This document shows, piece after piece, positions 50,717 through 60,076 of a DNA stretch of 64,000 bases. Source of the DNA: CAXTKD01 sp964244885 (lineage in GTDB: Bacteria; Pseudomonadota; Alphaproteobacteria; Sphingomonadales; Sphingomonadaceae). A model generated the notes under the pieces. The model did no database searches and was not told the origin of the DNA. It saw only the letters and a program-made list of their open reading frames with translations. Each line of letters opens with the position of its first letter. Position 1 is the stretch's first letter. Made by a program: the position numbers and the translations under genes. The stretch covers positions 58,244 through 122,243 of the forward strand of contig CAXTKD010000009.1 in the NCBI GenBank assembly GCA_964244885.1, read 5' to 3'.

Positions 50717-53602
50717 TCAGAAGCTCAGCCGCCAGCGGCCGCCGATAGTGTAGCGCGCCTCCTCCGCCGCCAGCCTGCCGACCTGGCCGCGGCCGAAAGC
50801 GCTGAGCTCCGCGCGGCCATCCATCAGCGAAAGACCGTAGATGGTTTCCGCGACGAAGCGCCGGCTGCGGCTCGCGACATCGACATGGTCGGTGACGACG
50901 CCAATCTCCCCGGTCTCGCGGTCGACGACCTGCACGGACTTATAGTCGACGCTGCCGCTTTCGATGGTGAGCGGCTGGGCGATCGACAAGCGCAGCCTGT
51001 CGCTCGCACCGAGCACATGCTCCTTGGCGATCGCGAGCTGATAGGACGTGCCGAGAAGGCCGTCCGCTTGCAATGTCGCGTTCCGCCCGCCGCTTCTGGT
51101 TTTCGACACCGTAGCGGCGGCGGTGAAGGTGAGTCCGGATCCGACCGACACGTCGGCGCCGAGCGTCGCCGCGTCGCTGCGCGAACCTCCGCGCAAGTCG
51201 CCCGGCTCGGCGGAGCGAACGCCGAGAAGGCCATTGGGCTCATCGAGTGATGTGAACGCCGCGGTGACGTTCATCGCCGGGCTTAGGCGATAGTCGATCG
51301 TCACATGCGCCGCGCTGGCGCGATAGCGGGCGAGGCCGGCATAGGCGGCTCGCTGCATGGCCGACTCAACGCCGATCAGATCAAGCTGCCGGTCGCGGCG
51401 GCGCTCGGTTGCGCCGACCGAGAGATTGAGGCCTGGCGCGAACGTGACGCTCATCGCGGCATAGGCGCCTCCCGATGCGAAGCCGAGCATTGGGTTGGCG
51501 CCGCCGCTTTGCGCGTCGTAATCGGTGAACAACCCGAAACCCGCGCGGCCCCCCAGCGCGATCGCGCCGTCGCCCTGGCCCACCGTCAGGCCCAGGCGCC
51601 CCGACGGGGCGTCGAGACGAAGCGCGGACTGGATGGGCGCGCCCTGACGGCTGTAACGCAGCGACGCCGGGTTGGCGGCGCCGGCGGTCATCGTCAAATT
51701 GAGGCCAAGGCTGTTGGCGACCGGCGCGCTCGTGCGCTGGAAGTCGCTGAAGCCCTTCTTCCCGCTCTCCATCCAATCGACGAGGCGGCTGTAGACATAG
51801 TCCTGGAACTGTTCGCCGTTGGCTGCCGACAGGCCCGCCAGCCGACTGGACAGCGGGATCTGGAAGTCACGCTGGGTGCCGCCGATCTTCTCGAACGCCG
51901 TCAGGTACAGGCCCCTGGTCTCCCAAGACGCTTGCACGCCCCCCCTTTTCAGGTCCGCCGCCCTGACCGGTATGGGGAGGAGGCCGTCGACCTGATAGAA
52001 GGCGAGCTTGTCGAAGCTCAGGGGCGACTGGGACGCCGTGACATCGAGCAGGCCGACGCCGTAGGTCGCGTCGGTGCCCGGCGCGCCCAGATCCTTGGCG
52101 GAGCCGAGGATGATGTCCGCGGTCTCCTTCGCGTAGTTCTTGAGCCACGGCCACCGATCGTGGAGCAGTGCGATGGCCCCGCTCACCAACGGCGCGGCGA
52201 ACGAGGTGCCGGAGCGGCGGGCGACGCCGCCCGCGTCGTCCGAAACGAGAATGAGCTCGCCCGGCGCGACGATGAAGCGATCCTTTAGCTTAACGTCGCA
52301 CTTGCCGTCGTCCTTGAGCAGGCAGGCGTCGCCCGGCCGGTTCGAAAACTCGGAGATCGTGCCGGTCGGATCGACCGCCCCGACGAGGATGAGCGAGGTA
52401 TCGCGCGCGGCGCCCCCCCAGTTGACGCCCTGCGTCTGCGTCGAGCCATCGTTGCCGGCGGCGATGACGTAGACCGTCTTATTCTTGACCGCCGCGACCG
52501 CGGGCTCATTGAAGACACCGCGCCAGTCTGGATTAAGCGTCCAGCCCGGGACGCCGAGCGACAGGTTGACGACGCTCGCGCCGGCGCCCGTCACCTTGAC
52601 GATGCCGCGCGTGATATCGGGCCAGTCGGCGGTGCCGCTGGCGTCGAACGGATTGTAGGCCGCGATCTTCGCGTTGGGCGCGATGCCCATGATCCCCTGG
52701 CCGTCGTGCGCCGAGACCATCAGGCTGGCGACGCCGGCGCCATGGCCGTTCGAAAAGTTCGAAACGCCATCGTAGAACACGGTCTTCGATTTGATGTCGG
52801 CGTCGCCGGCGACGAAGAAATCGATCAGACCGATTGTCGTGCCCCGGCCCGAGCCCTGAACCTGCGTCAGGTGCGGGGTCCAGTTGGCGGTCTTCATCCA
52901 CCAATCGACGTGATCGGTGCCGGCGAAGTTCATCAGGCCGTCGTACCAGTCGAGGAAGAAGTGCGAGCGCTCGTTGGCCGGAAGCCCCTCGAGCGAAGCC
53001 GGGTTGCTCAGGTCTATGCCGTATTTCGCGAACAGGGGTTTGGCGAAGCCCTCGGTGAAGGACTTGCCGGTCTGCGACGCGACGGCGGCACCCCACACCG
53101 CTTCGGAGCGGGTACTGAGCTCCGAAAGCTGATCGCGGATCGCCATGTAGGCGCCGGGCTGTGATGCGTAGCTGCCGGCCAGTCCCCACTGCGTATCGAC
53201 GGTCGACCAGTAGTCGCCCGTCGCGTCCCAGAATGCGCCGATATTGCGATAGTCGGGAAAAACCGCGCCACTGAACGCGCCGACGTTTCGATAGAGCGGG
53301 TTGAGGTCGCCCCAGAAGGCGCCGATGTTGCGGTAGAACGGATTCACGTCACCCCAGAAGGCGCCGATGTTCCGGTAAAACGGATTGATGTCCCCCCAAA
53401 AGGCACCGATGTTGCGATAGAATGGGTTGATGTTGCGATAATAGGGCGTCAGCGAGCTGCCGGTATCGCCCGGCTGACCGGGTCCGCCCAGAATACCCGC
53501 GGTGATCGCATGGATCGGTTTCGCCTCCGCCGGCGCGGCGTGCAGCGTGGCGATGACAAGCGCGCCCAGGCTCGCTCCGAACTTGCCGTACGTCGTGCTC
53601 AT
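50717..53602 (-). CDS. Subtilisin-like autotransporter with aromatic N-terminal repeats
   Basis: 961 residues. Signal peptide (GALVIATLHAAPAEA), then a half unit and five 14-residue repeats (about 51-127; consensus N-P-F-Y-R-N-I-G-A-F-W-G-D-x), then an S8 domain with triad Asp261 (TIGLIDFF), His287 (NGHGAGVAS), Ser467 (SGTSFAAP) and oxyanion Asn384 (AAGND). The C-terminal ~300 residues are amphipathic beta strands ending in RWRLSF, as expected of an outer-membrane barrel, so this is probably a type V-like secreted protease. The start chosen is ATG 53602; an in-frame GTG at 53623 is possible. The histidine kinase lies 61 bases downstream on the same strand. Confidence 0.85.
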   Translation of the reverse strand: MSTTYGKFGASLGALVIATLHAAPAEAKPIHAITAGILGGPGQPGDTGSSLTPYYRNINPFYRNIGAFWGDINPFYRNIGAFWGDVNPFYRNIGAFWGDLNPLYRNVGAFSGAVFPDYRNIGAFWDATGDYWSTVDTQWGLAGSYASQPGAYMAIRDQLSELSTRSEAVWGAAVASQTGKSFTEGFAKPLFAKYGIDLSNPASLEGLPANERSHFFLDWYDGLMNFAGTDHVDWWMKTANWTPHLTQVQGSGRGTTIGLIDFFVAGDADIKSKTVFYDGVSNFSNGHGAGVASLMVSAHDGQGIMGIAPNAKIAAYNPFDASGTADWPDITRGIVKVTGAGASVVNLSLGVPGWTLNPDWRGVFNEPAVAAVKNKTVYVIAAGNDGSTQTQGVNWGGAARDTSLILVGAVDPTGTISEFSNRPGDACLLKDDGKCDVKLKDRFIVAPGELILVSDDAGGVARRSGTSFAAPLVSGAIALLHDRWPWLKNYAKETADIILGSAKDLGAPGTDATYGVGLLDVTASQSPLSFDKLAFYQVDGLLPIPVRAADLKRGGVQASWETRGLYLTAFEKIGGTQRDFQIPLSSRLAGLSAANGEQFQDYVYSRLVDWMESGKKGFSDFQRTSAPVANSLGLNLTMTAGAANPASLRYSRQGAPIQSALRLDAPSGRLGLTVGQGDGAIALGGRAGFGLFTDYDAQSGGANPMLGFASGGAYAAMSVTFAPGLNLSVGATERRRDRQLDLIGVESAMQRAAYAGLARYRASAAHVTIDYRLSPAMNVTAAFTSLDEPNGLLGVRSAEPGDLRGGSRSDAATLGADVSVGSGLTFTAAATVSKTRSGGRNATLQADGLLGTSYQLAIAKEHVLGASDRLRLSIAQPLTIESGSVDYKSVQVVDRETGEIGVVTDHVDVASRSRRFVAETIYGLSLMDGRAELSAFGRGQVGRLAAEEARYTIGGRWRLSF
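53222..53452 (-). repeat. 42-bp tandem repeats encoding NPFYRNIGAFWGD units
   Basis: Five in-frame 42-base units, plus a leading half unit, within the 5' part of the S8 autotransporter gene. Units 1-3 are nearly identical in protein (third-codon and first-residue changes only); units 4 and 5 have drifted (NPLYRNVGAFSGA, FPDYRNIGAFWDA). Internal duplication is the simplest origin. Confidence 0.95.
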
Positions 53603-53706
53603 CGCGCTGCTCGCTTCCACCACTGGGGCGGCTTGACTTGCACGGCAATTGTGAACAGCTCGGTAAGATTTACGGTTAATGACGCGATTTCAAACCGTTG
53701 GCGCGG

Positions 53707-55752
53707 TCACCAGCTCTGCGCGGCGCGCGCGTCGAACTCGCCGTCCCCGAGGTGAGCGAGGGCCTCGCCATCGGCGAGAAAGCCGATAAGGCCGTCGAGC
53801 GGCATCGGGCGGGCGATGAGAAAGCCCTGGATTAGGTCGCATCCCATGGCGCGCAGAAGCGCGTAGGAGCTGAGTTTCTCGACGCCTTCGGCCGTCACCT
53901 CAAGCCCCAGCGCATGCGCGAGGTCGATCGTCGATCGGACGATCAGCGGGTCGCGATGGCTGCGTGACAGCTCGGCGACGAAGGTGCGGTCGATCTTCAG
54001 CTCGTGAGCCGGGAGCTTCTTCAGATAGCTTAGCGACGACATGCCCGCGCCGTAGTCGTCGATCGCGATCCGAAGGCCGGCGTCGACGAATTCCTGGAGG
54101 TTGGCCAGCGCGTTGCGCGGGTCTTCGATAATGCCGGTTTCGGTGATCTCAAGCCCCATCTGGCCCACGCGCGTCGCGAGGATGCTGAGCGCCGTGCGGG
54201 CGAAGCCGGGGTCGCCGAGCAGGCAGGCGGAGATGTTGATGTAGACCGGGACGGACTGCCCGCCCTCCGCCAGTATCTTCTGGTCCGCCACCGCGCGTTC
54301 CAGGGTCCATTGAGTCAGGCTGCGGATCTGCCCCATCTTCTCGGCGACGGGAATGAAGACGTCCGGAGCGACGAGCCCTCGCACCGGATGCTGCCAGCGG
54401 ACCAGCGCCTCGACGCCGTCGACGAGGCCGCTTCGGGCCCGCATCTTGGGCTGGTAATGAAGCCTGAGCTCGCCCGCTGCGATCGCCGCGCCGAGCTCGG
54501 AGGGAAGCGGCACATAGGCGCCCTCGACGCCCGTCGCCCGGCCGCGGAGCGAACCGAAGAACCGCGCTCTGCCGCGGCCCTCGTGCTTGGCGCGATAGAG
54601 GGCCAGATCCGAATAATGACGCAGCCGCGTCTCGTCGGTCGCATCTTTCGGGTAAAGCGCGACGCCGATGCTGACGCTTATTTCCGCCTCGGAGAACGCC
54701 GCCAACAGCCGGGCCGCGAGCGTTCCCGCCGCGGCGGGCTGGGTCAGCCCGCGCTGGACGACCGCGAACTCGTCGCCGCCAAGCCGGCCGACGCTTTCGG
54801 GGCCGCAGAGCTTCTGGAGGATCGCGGCGACGCGCTTGAGGACGGCGTCGCCCCCGGCGTGGCCGTTGGAATCGTTGATGTCCTTGAAGCGATCGAGGTC
54901 GAGCGTGAACAGCGCCAGCTCGTCCTGCTCGGTCAGCGTCGCGAACTCCGCCGCGAGCATCTCGTCGAAGGTCTGCCGGCCCATCACCCCCGTCAGCGCG
55001 TCATGCCGGGCGGCGTACATCAGCCGTTCGGCGGCGGCGCTGCGCTCATCCGCCGCTTGCCGGCAAACAACGCTGGCGCGCGCCAGCGTGCCGATCTCGT
55101 CCGATCGCGCCAGGTCATCCGATCGCGGGGTTTCGCCGCTCTCGCCTCGCGCCAGGACGCCGGCGATGCGGCCCAGAGGGGCCAGAACGTTCCGGCCCAG
55201 CCAGAGCGCGAAACCCAGATGGACCGCCGCGGCGAAGAGGACGGCGATCACTGTCGCCATGCTCCACAGGCCCGTAACCTGCGAACTGCGCCGGCCGTAG
55301 GATTCGGCCTGGTCCGAGAGCGAATGACGGAGAACGTCTCTGGACGATTCGAGTTGCCGGAGAGACGCTGCGAAATCGCCAATCAAAGCGGGCGTTATCG
55401 AGCCTCGCGAGGCGGCGGCGACCAAGGTCCGGCCGCTCTGGACGAAGCGGTTTGTCGCCGCGTCGTGATCGGCGGCTCCAAGCGTTTCCAGCCGTCCGTC
55501 AAGCATCGCCCAGGTCGCGGGAGCAATCGCTGCTCCGTGCTCGGCGGCGCGCGTTGCATCGCCGATATCGGCGCGCAACCGCTTGACGATATCGTCGGAC
55601 GCCTCCTGATGCCGGATCGCATCGAGGGCCGCGGCAGATTCGAAATTTGATCGCCGGGTCTCGATGCTGCCGTAGACCGCGAGCGCCACGAGCAGCAGGG
55701 TCAGCAGCAGGCCGACCAGGCACGCGAGGCGTGTGCGAACGTGAATCGACAT
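53707..55752 (-). CDS. GGDEF-EAL cyclic-di-GMP enzyme
   Basis: 681 residues. Two membrane helices (about 10-30 and 160-185) enclose a ~130-residue periplasmic sensor, followed by a HAMP-like linker. GGDEF is intact (RLGGDEFAVVQ, about 325-329). The EAL domain has EALVRWQHP, the catalytic-loop variant DDYGAGMSSL and VTAEGVE, so both synthesis and breakdown of c-di-GMP are possible. ATG 55752 is taken as start; an ATG at 55791 would add 13 residues before the first helix. No strong ribosome site is seen at either. Probably controls motility or surface attachment. Confidence 0.92.
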   Translation of the reverse strand: MSIHVRTRLACLVGLLLTLLLVALAVYGSIETRRSNFESAAALDAIRHQEASDDIVKRLRADIGDATRAAEHGAAIAPATWAMLDGRLETLGAADHDAATNRFVQSGRTLVAAASRGSITPALIGDFAASLRQLESSRDVLRHSLSDQAESYGRRSSQVTGLWSMATVIAVLFAAAVHLGFALWLGRNVLAPLGRIAGVLARGESGETPRSDDLARSDEIGTLARASVVCRQAADERSAAAERLMYAARHDALTGVMGRQTFDEMLAAEFATLTEQDELALFTLDLDRFKDINDSNGHAGGDAVLKRVAAILQKLCGPESVGRLGGDEFAVVQRGLTQPAAAGTLAARLLAAFSEAEISVSIGVALYPKDATDETRLRHYSDLALYRAKHEGRGRARFFGSLRGRATGVEGAYVPLPSELGAAIAAGELRLHYQPKMRARSGLVDGVEALVRWQHPVRGLVAPDVFIPVAEKMGQIRSLTQWTLERAVADQKILAEGGQSVPVYINISACLLGDPGFARTALSILATRVGQMGLEITETGIIEDPRNALANLQEFVDAGLRIAIDDYGAGMSSLSYLKKLPAHELKIDRTFVAELSRSHRDPLIVRSTIDLAHALGLEVTAEGVEKLSSYALLRAMGCDLIQGFLIARPMPLDGLIGFLADGEALAHLGDGEFDARAAQSW

Positions 55753-55827
55753 CGGCGGCGCGCTTCTCGCGATAGGAGTCACGAGCAACATAGCAGCAAA
55801 GCGTTAAGACTTGGTAACCATGAATAA

Positions 55828-55903
<76 letters not shown>

Positions 55904-55923
55904 ACGAACCCGGACGGGTTTGG

Positions 55924-55950
55924 AGGCGCGCTGTTAGCAGCGCGCCTTTT
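55924..55950 (+). terminator. Terminator-like hairpin of unclear owner
   Basis: AGGCGCGCTG / CAGCGCGCCT stem with a TTAG loop, and TTTT at 55947-55950 on the plus strand, where no gene precedes it. On the minus strand it sits just upstream of tRNA-Lys, without a T-tract. Confidence 0.4.
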
Positions 55951-56126
55951 GCCTGTCTATAGCGGGAAGGGCCGCCGCCGAGCGTCGTCCGGTCGCGCTG
56001 CCCGGACGATCGACGGTATGATACCGCGCGACATTTCGGCGCAAAAAGGACACACAGCTGTAACAATCAGGTGTCGGTCGCCCCCGGTTCCTGCCGCTTT
56101 CGTTCAAAACGCTTGTGCAACCTCAT

Positions 56127-56139
56127 GCTGCATTGCAGC
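56127..56139. promoter_or_regulatory. GCTGC-ATT-GCAGC palindrome before TonB receptor
   Basis: Perfect five-base arms around ATT, about 46 bases before the receptor start, matching the CTGC-N3-GCAG form known for PhaR-type operators and sharing the TGCATTGCA core with the site at 4593-4603. Two other inverted repeats lie upstream: TCGTCCGG/CCGGACGA (55985-55992, 56002-56009) and CGGTAT-G-ATACCG (56014-56026). Regulators unknown. Confidence 0.4.
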
Positions 56140-56184
56140 TTGGCGCCGGGAAGACATGCAACCGCAGGTCAAGGGGGACTTACA

Positions 56185-58902
56185 ATGCACGTGATCAAAT
56201 GTCGCAATATCCGGTCGATGGCGCTGCTCGGCGTGTCGACGATGGCGTTGTTGGGCACGCAGCCGGCCTTGGCTCAGGCCGCGGCCCAGGCAGCGGCGCC
56301 GGCGGCCGACACCGCCGCTGAAAAGGATGCGGAAATCGTCGTGATCGGCACGCGCCGGACCGACCGCTCGGTCACCGACTCGGCGTCGCCGGTCGATGTG
56401 ATCGGTGCTGAAGAACTCGCGGCGCAGCCCGCGGCGAACATGCTGGACGTCGTGCGCAACCTCGTGCCGTCGTTCTTCGTCCCGCAGAACACGATCTCGG
56501 ACGCTTCGACCTTCGTGCGGCCACCTTCGCTGCGCGGCCTCGGCGCGGACCAGATCCTCGTGATGATCAACGGCAAGCGCTATAACCGCGCTGCGCTCGT
56601 CCAGGTCTATGGCGGCGCTGACACCGCACTGTCCTATGGCTCGCAGGGCTCGGACATCGGCAACATCCCGTCGATCGCAATCAAGAACCTGCAGATCCTG
56701 CGTGACGGCGCGACCGCCCAATACGGGTCGGACGCGATCGGCGGCGTCATCAACTATTCGCTTCGCGACGACGAAGGCGTCGAGCTGCAGGCGATCTACG
56801 GCCAGACCTACCGTGGCGACGGTGAGCGCCTGCAGGTCTCCGGCGACGTCGGCTTCAAGCTCGGCGATCGCGGCTTCGTCAATGTGGCCGCCGAGTATTT
56901 CGACGAGAAGGGCACCAGCCGCGGCGAGACCCGCCCGATCGCTATCTTGCTGGCGCAGGCAAACCCAGCGGTCGCCACCCAAATCCCAAACTATCCGGGA
57001 CCGGCGCAGATCTGGGGTTCATCGCCTGCTCACGGTTTCAAGGCATTTCTGAACTCGGGCTATGAGCTCAGCGATCAGGCGAAGATTTACGTCGTCGCCA
57101 ACTATGCCGACAGCCACGCCAACCAGAGCTTCAACTACCGCTCGCCGATCAGCGCGCCCGTATCTGTAGTACTAGACCGCGGGGCTGGCCCAGTTACCGT
57201 ACTGCCGGGCCAGGCAGGCTCGCCGGGCGCAAATGGGGCGTTCAACACGATCTATACGACCGCGTGCCCGACGGGCAACGCGACGTGCCCGGCGGGCGGG
57301 TTCGTGCGCAACGGCGGAGCGACGTTCAACTTCAACTCGATCTATCCGGGCGGCTTCACGCCGCGCTTCATCGGCGACGTCGAGCAGCTGTACGGCACCG
57401 CCGGGCTGAAGGGTGAGCTCGAAGGCGGCCTGACCTACGACCTGTCGGCGACGGCGGCGCGCAACGAGCTGGCGCTCTCGATGACCGACTCGCTCAGCGC
57501 GTCGTTCGGCCCGCAGAGCCAGACCGAGTTCTTCTTCGGCAAGCTGATCCAGCGCGAGTTCAACGCCAACCTGGATCTGACCTATCCGATCGACGCCGGC
57601 TTCTCGAGCCCAATCACGCTGTCGGGCGGCGCGGAGTTCCGCCGCGAGCAATATGAGACGACGGTCGGCGACCTGCAGTCTTATGCCGCCGGCCCCTATG
57701 CGTCGCAGCCGCTCTACGATCTGGTTTCGCCGGGCGTCTACACGCGGGCGCTCAACGCGGCCGGCAATCCTGTCACCGCGACCCAGTCTCCGGCGGCCAG
57801 CGGCTACGGCGGCACCAGCCCGACGTTCGCCGGAAAGCACAGCCAAGAGAGCTACGGCGTCTATGTCGGCGCCGAGACCGACTTTACCGAAGCTTTCACC
57901 GCGGGCGTTGCCGGGCGCTATGAGCATTACCAGACGTTTGGCGGCAAGTTCGTCGGCAAGGTGAACGGGATCTATCACATCTCCGAAACCGTCGCGCTGC
58001 GCGCCACCGGCGGCACCGGCTTCCACGCGCCGTCGCCGGGCCAGAACAACACGCAGATCCTGACCACGAGCTTTGCGGCTGGTACGGGCGTCCAGGTGCA
58101 GACCGGCACCTATCCAGTGACCAGCAGCATCGCTCAGTTTTACAAGGCAACCTCGCTGAAGCCGGAGACGTCGGTCAACTTCGGCGCGGGTATCGTGCTC
58201 GATCCGGCTCCGGGCCTATCGGTGACGCTCGATGGCTATACTATCAAGGTCAAGGACCGGATCGGCATCAGCCAGGCGTTCAACGTAAGCGCGATGGACA
58301 TCGCAGCGCTTCCGGCGCTTGCCTCGGTGGGACTCGGCGGCGTGGTGAACTATTTCACCAACGGCTTCGACACCCGCACCAGCGGCCTCGACTTTGTCAC
58401 CAGCTACCGTACGCGGCTGATGGACAATCCGTTCAGCCTTACGCTCGCGTACAATTACAACAAGAGCACCGTGAGCAATGTAAAGAAAACCAGTGCAGGC
58501 GTTGATCTGCTCAGCGGCGCTCAACAATTTAACATCTCCAACCTGCCGCCGAAGCACCGCGCCAATTTCTCGGCCAACTGGCAGGTCGGTAACTTCACGA
58601 TCAACGCGCGTGAAAACTTCTACAGCTCGTGGGCGAACCAGCTGGAGTACCCGGGCCAGAGGTTCGGCTCGAAGTTCCTGACCGACCTCGACATCAGCTA
58701 TACGCTCTCGGAGCATTATACGCTGACGATCGGCGCGAATAACCTGTTCAACACCTATCCGGACAAGATCGCGCCGTCGACGACGACACCAATCTACGCG
58801 CTGACCAACAGCACGGCGGACGGCCAGGTCTATCCGCGCTCGGGCGGTCCGTTCGGCATCAACGGCGGCTTCTACTATGCTCGGGTTCGCGTGAAGTTCT
58901 GA
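56185..58902 (+). CDS. TonB-dependent outer-membrane receptor
   Basis: 905 residues. Signal peptide ending in TQPALAQA; a TonB-box-like segment (KDAEIVVIGTRR); plug domain with PSLRGLGADQILVMINGKR and ILRDGATAQYGSDAIGGVIN; then the 22-strand barrel ending in aromatic YYARVRVKF. It imports a substrate too large or rare for porins, using TonB energy; the substrate is not deducible, and no siderophore or B12 genes are adjacent. A short Cys-Cys loop (ACPTGNATCPAGG) is present. AAGGGGGA precedes ATG 56185. Upstream palindromes suggest specific repression. Confidence 0.92.
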   Translation: MHVIKCRNIRSMALLGVSTMALLGTQPALAQAAAQAAAPAADTAAEKDAEIVVIGTRRTDRSVTDSASPVDVIGAEELAAQPAANMLDVVRNLVPSFFVPQNTISDASTFVRPPSLRGLGADQILVMINGKRYNRAALVQVYGGADTALSYGSQGSDIGNIPSIAIKNLQILRDGATAQYGSDAIGGVINYSLRDDEGVELQAIYGQTYRGDGERLQVSGDVGFKLGDRGFVNVAAEYFDEKGTSRGETRPIAILLAQANPAVATQIPNYPGPAQIWGSSPAHGFKAFLNSGYELSDQAKIYVVANYADSHANQSFNYRSPISAPVSVVLDRGAGPVTVLPGQAGSPGANGAFNTIYTTACPTGNATCPAGGFVRNGGATFNFNSIYPGGFTPRFIGDVEQLYGTAGLKGELEGGLTYDLSATAARNELALSMTDSLSASFGPQSQTEFFFGKLIQREFNANLDLTYPIDAGFSSPITLSGGAEFRREQYETTVGDLQSYAAGPYASQPLYDLVSPGVYTRALNAAGNPVTATQSPAASGYGGTSPTFAGKHSQESYGVYVGAETDFTEAFTAGVAGRYEHYQTFGGKFVGKVNGIYHISETVALRATGGTGFHAPSPGQNNTQILTTSFAAGTGVQVQTGTYPVTSSIAQFYKATSLKPETSVNFGAGIVLDPAPGLSVTLDGYTIKVKDRIGISQAFNVSAMDIAALPALASVGLGGVVNYFTNGFDTRTSGLDFVTSYRTRLMDNPFSLTLAYNYNKSTVSNVKKTSAGVDLLSGAQQFNISNLPPKHRANFSANWQVGNFTINARENFYSSWANQLEYPGQRFGSKFLTDLDISYTLSEHYTLTIGANNLFNTYPDKIAPSTTTPIYALTNSTADGQVYPRSGGPFGINGGFYYARVRVKF

Positions 58903-58911
58903 TGCGTTTCG

Positions 58912-58942
58912 CACGGGCGGGGGCGAGCCGTCCCCGCCCGTG
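58912..58942. terminator. Hairpin between TonB receptor and rodA
   Basis: Perfect 11-bp stem CACGGGCGGGG / CCCCGCCCGTG with a nine-base loop, between the two convergent genes. It lacks a T-tract, so it may be a weak or Rho-assisted terminator. Confidence 0.5.
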
Positions 58943-58951
58943 ACGATGCAC

Positions 58952-60076
58952 CTATAGCGCGCCTGGCCCGCCGCCGAGCATTGTCCGGCCGCGCTGGCGG
59001 GCGATCGACAGCAGGATGCCGAGCGTTAGCATCACGGTCATCATCGCCGAGCCGCCCCAGGAGACGAGCGGCAATGGAATGCCGACGACGGGCGCGAGGC
59101 CCATGACCATCATCAGGTTGATCATCACGTAGAAGAAGATCGTGCAGATCAGGCCCATCGCGGCGATGCGTGCGAACTGAGTGCGCGAGGTGACGGCGAC
59201 CGAGATGCCCCAGGCGACGATCGCGCCGAAGCAGGTCATGACGAACAGGCCGCCGACCAGGCCCCACTCCTCCGCCATCGTCGCGAAGATGAAGTCGGTG
59301 TGGAGCTCGGGCAGGTAGTCGAGATGGCTCTGGGTGCCGTTCAGGAAGCCCTTGCCGAACAGCCCGCCCGAGCCGATCGCGATCTTCGACTGGGTGATGT
59401 GGTAGCCGGCGCCGAGCGGATCGGATTCAGGGTCGAGGAAGATCAGGATGCGCTTCTGCTGGTAGGGCCGCATCATGTTGTAGGCGACGGGAAGCGCGGC
59501 GGCGACGAGCGCGAGGGCGCCGGCGAACCAGCGCAGGCGAACGCCCGCCAGGAACAGCATCACCGTGCCGCCGAAGCCGATCATCAGCGCGGTGCCGAGA
59601 TCGGGCTGCGCCATCACGAACAGCATCGGCACGGCGATGATCAGGGCTGGCGGCCAGACGGCGCGCGGGCTCTCGATGAAGCTCCGCGGCAGATAGTGAT
59701 AATAGCGGGCGAGCGCGAGGATGACGCCGATCTTCATGAACTCGGACGGCTGGAGGCGGATGACGCCGAGATCGACCCACCGTTGCGCGCCCATGCCGAT
59801 CTTGCCGGCGATCTCGACCGCGATCAGCAGGAGCAGGACGCCGCCGTAATAATGGTAGGCCCAGCGCAGCCACACCTCGATATCGACATAGGCGAGCAGG
59901 ATCATCACGACGAGCAGGATGGCGAAGCGGATGCCCTGCTTGAGCGCCCAGGGATGGATGCTGCCACCGGCTGCGGAGTAGAGGACCGCGAGGCCGAAGC
60001 CCGTCACCGCGATGACGACGAGAATGATCGACCAGGGCAGGGCGCGCAGGCGGTCGGGAAGGGCGGTGGCGACCAT
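58952..60076 (-). CDS. rodA: Peptidoglycan polymerase RodA
   Basis: 374 residues, SEDS-family glycosyltransferase with about ten membrane helices, which polymerises glycan strands in the elongasome together with PBP2. Family motifs: RWVDLGVIRLQPSEFMKIG, FVMAQPDLGTALMIGFGGT, and the C-terminal GIPLPLVSWGGSAMMT. The ATG at 60076 overlaps the mrdA stop by one base (TAATG). Last gene of the shape cluster; a hairpin follows. Confidence 0.96.
   Translation of the reverse strand: MVATALPDRLRALPWSIILVVIAVTGFGLAVLYSAAGGSIHPWALKQGIRFAILLVVMILLAYVDIEVWLRWAYHYYGGVLLLLIAVEIAGKIGMGAQRWVDLGVIRLQPSEFMKIGVILALARYYHYLPRSFIESPRAVWPPALIIAVPMLFVMAQPDLGTALMIGFGGTVMLFLAGVRLRWFAGALALVAAALPVAYNMMRPYQQKRILIFLDPESDPLGAGYHITQSKIAIGSGGLFGKGFLNGTQSHLDYLPELHTDFIFATMAEEWGLVGGLFVMTCFGAIVAWGISVAVTSRTQFARIAAMGLICTIFFYVMINLMMVMGLAPVVGIPLPLVSWGGSAMMTVMLTLGILLSIARQRGRTMLGGGPGAL

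Noticed and set aside
53222..53452. CRISPR-like array
   Set aside because: The 42-bp units are contiguous, in frame and translated; there are no unique spacers between them and no cas genes nearby.
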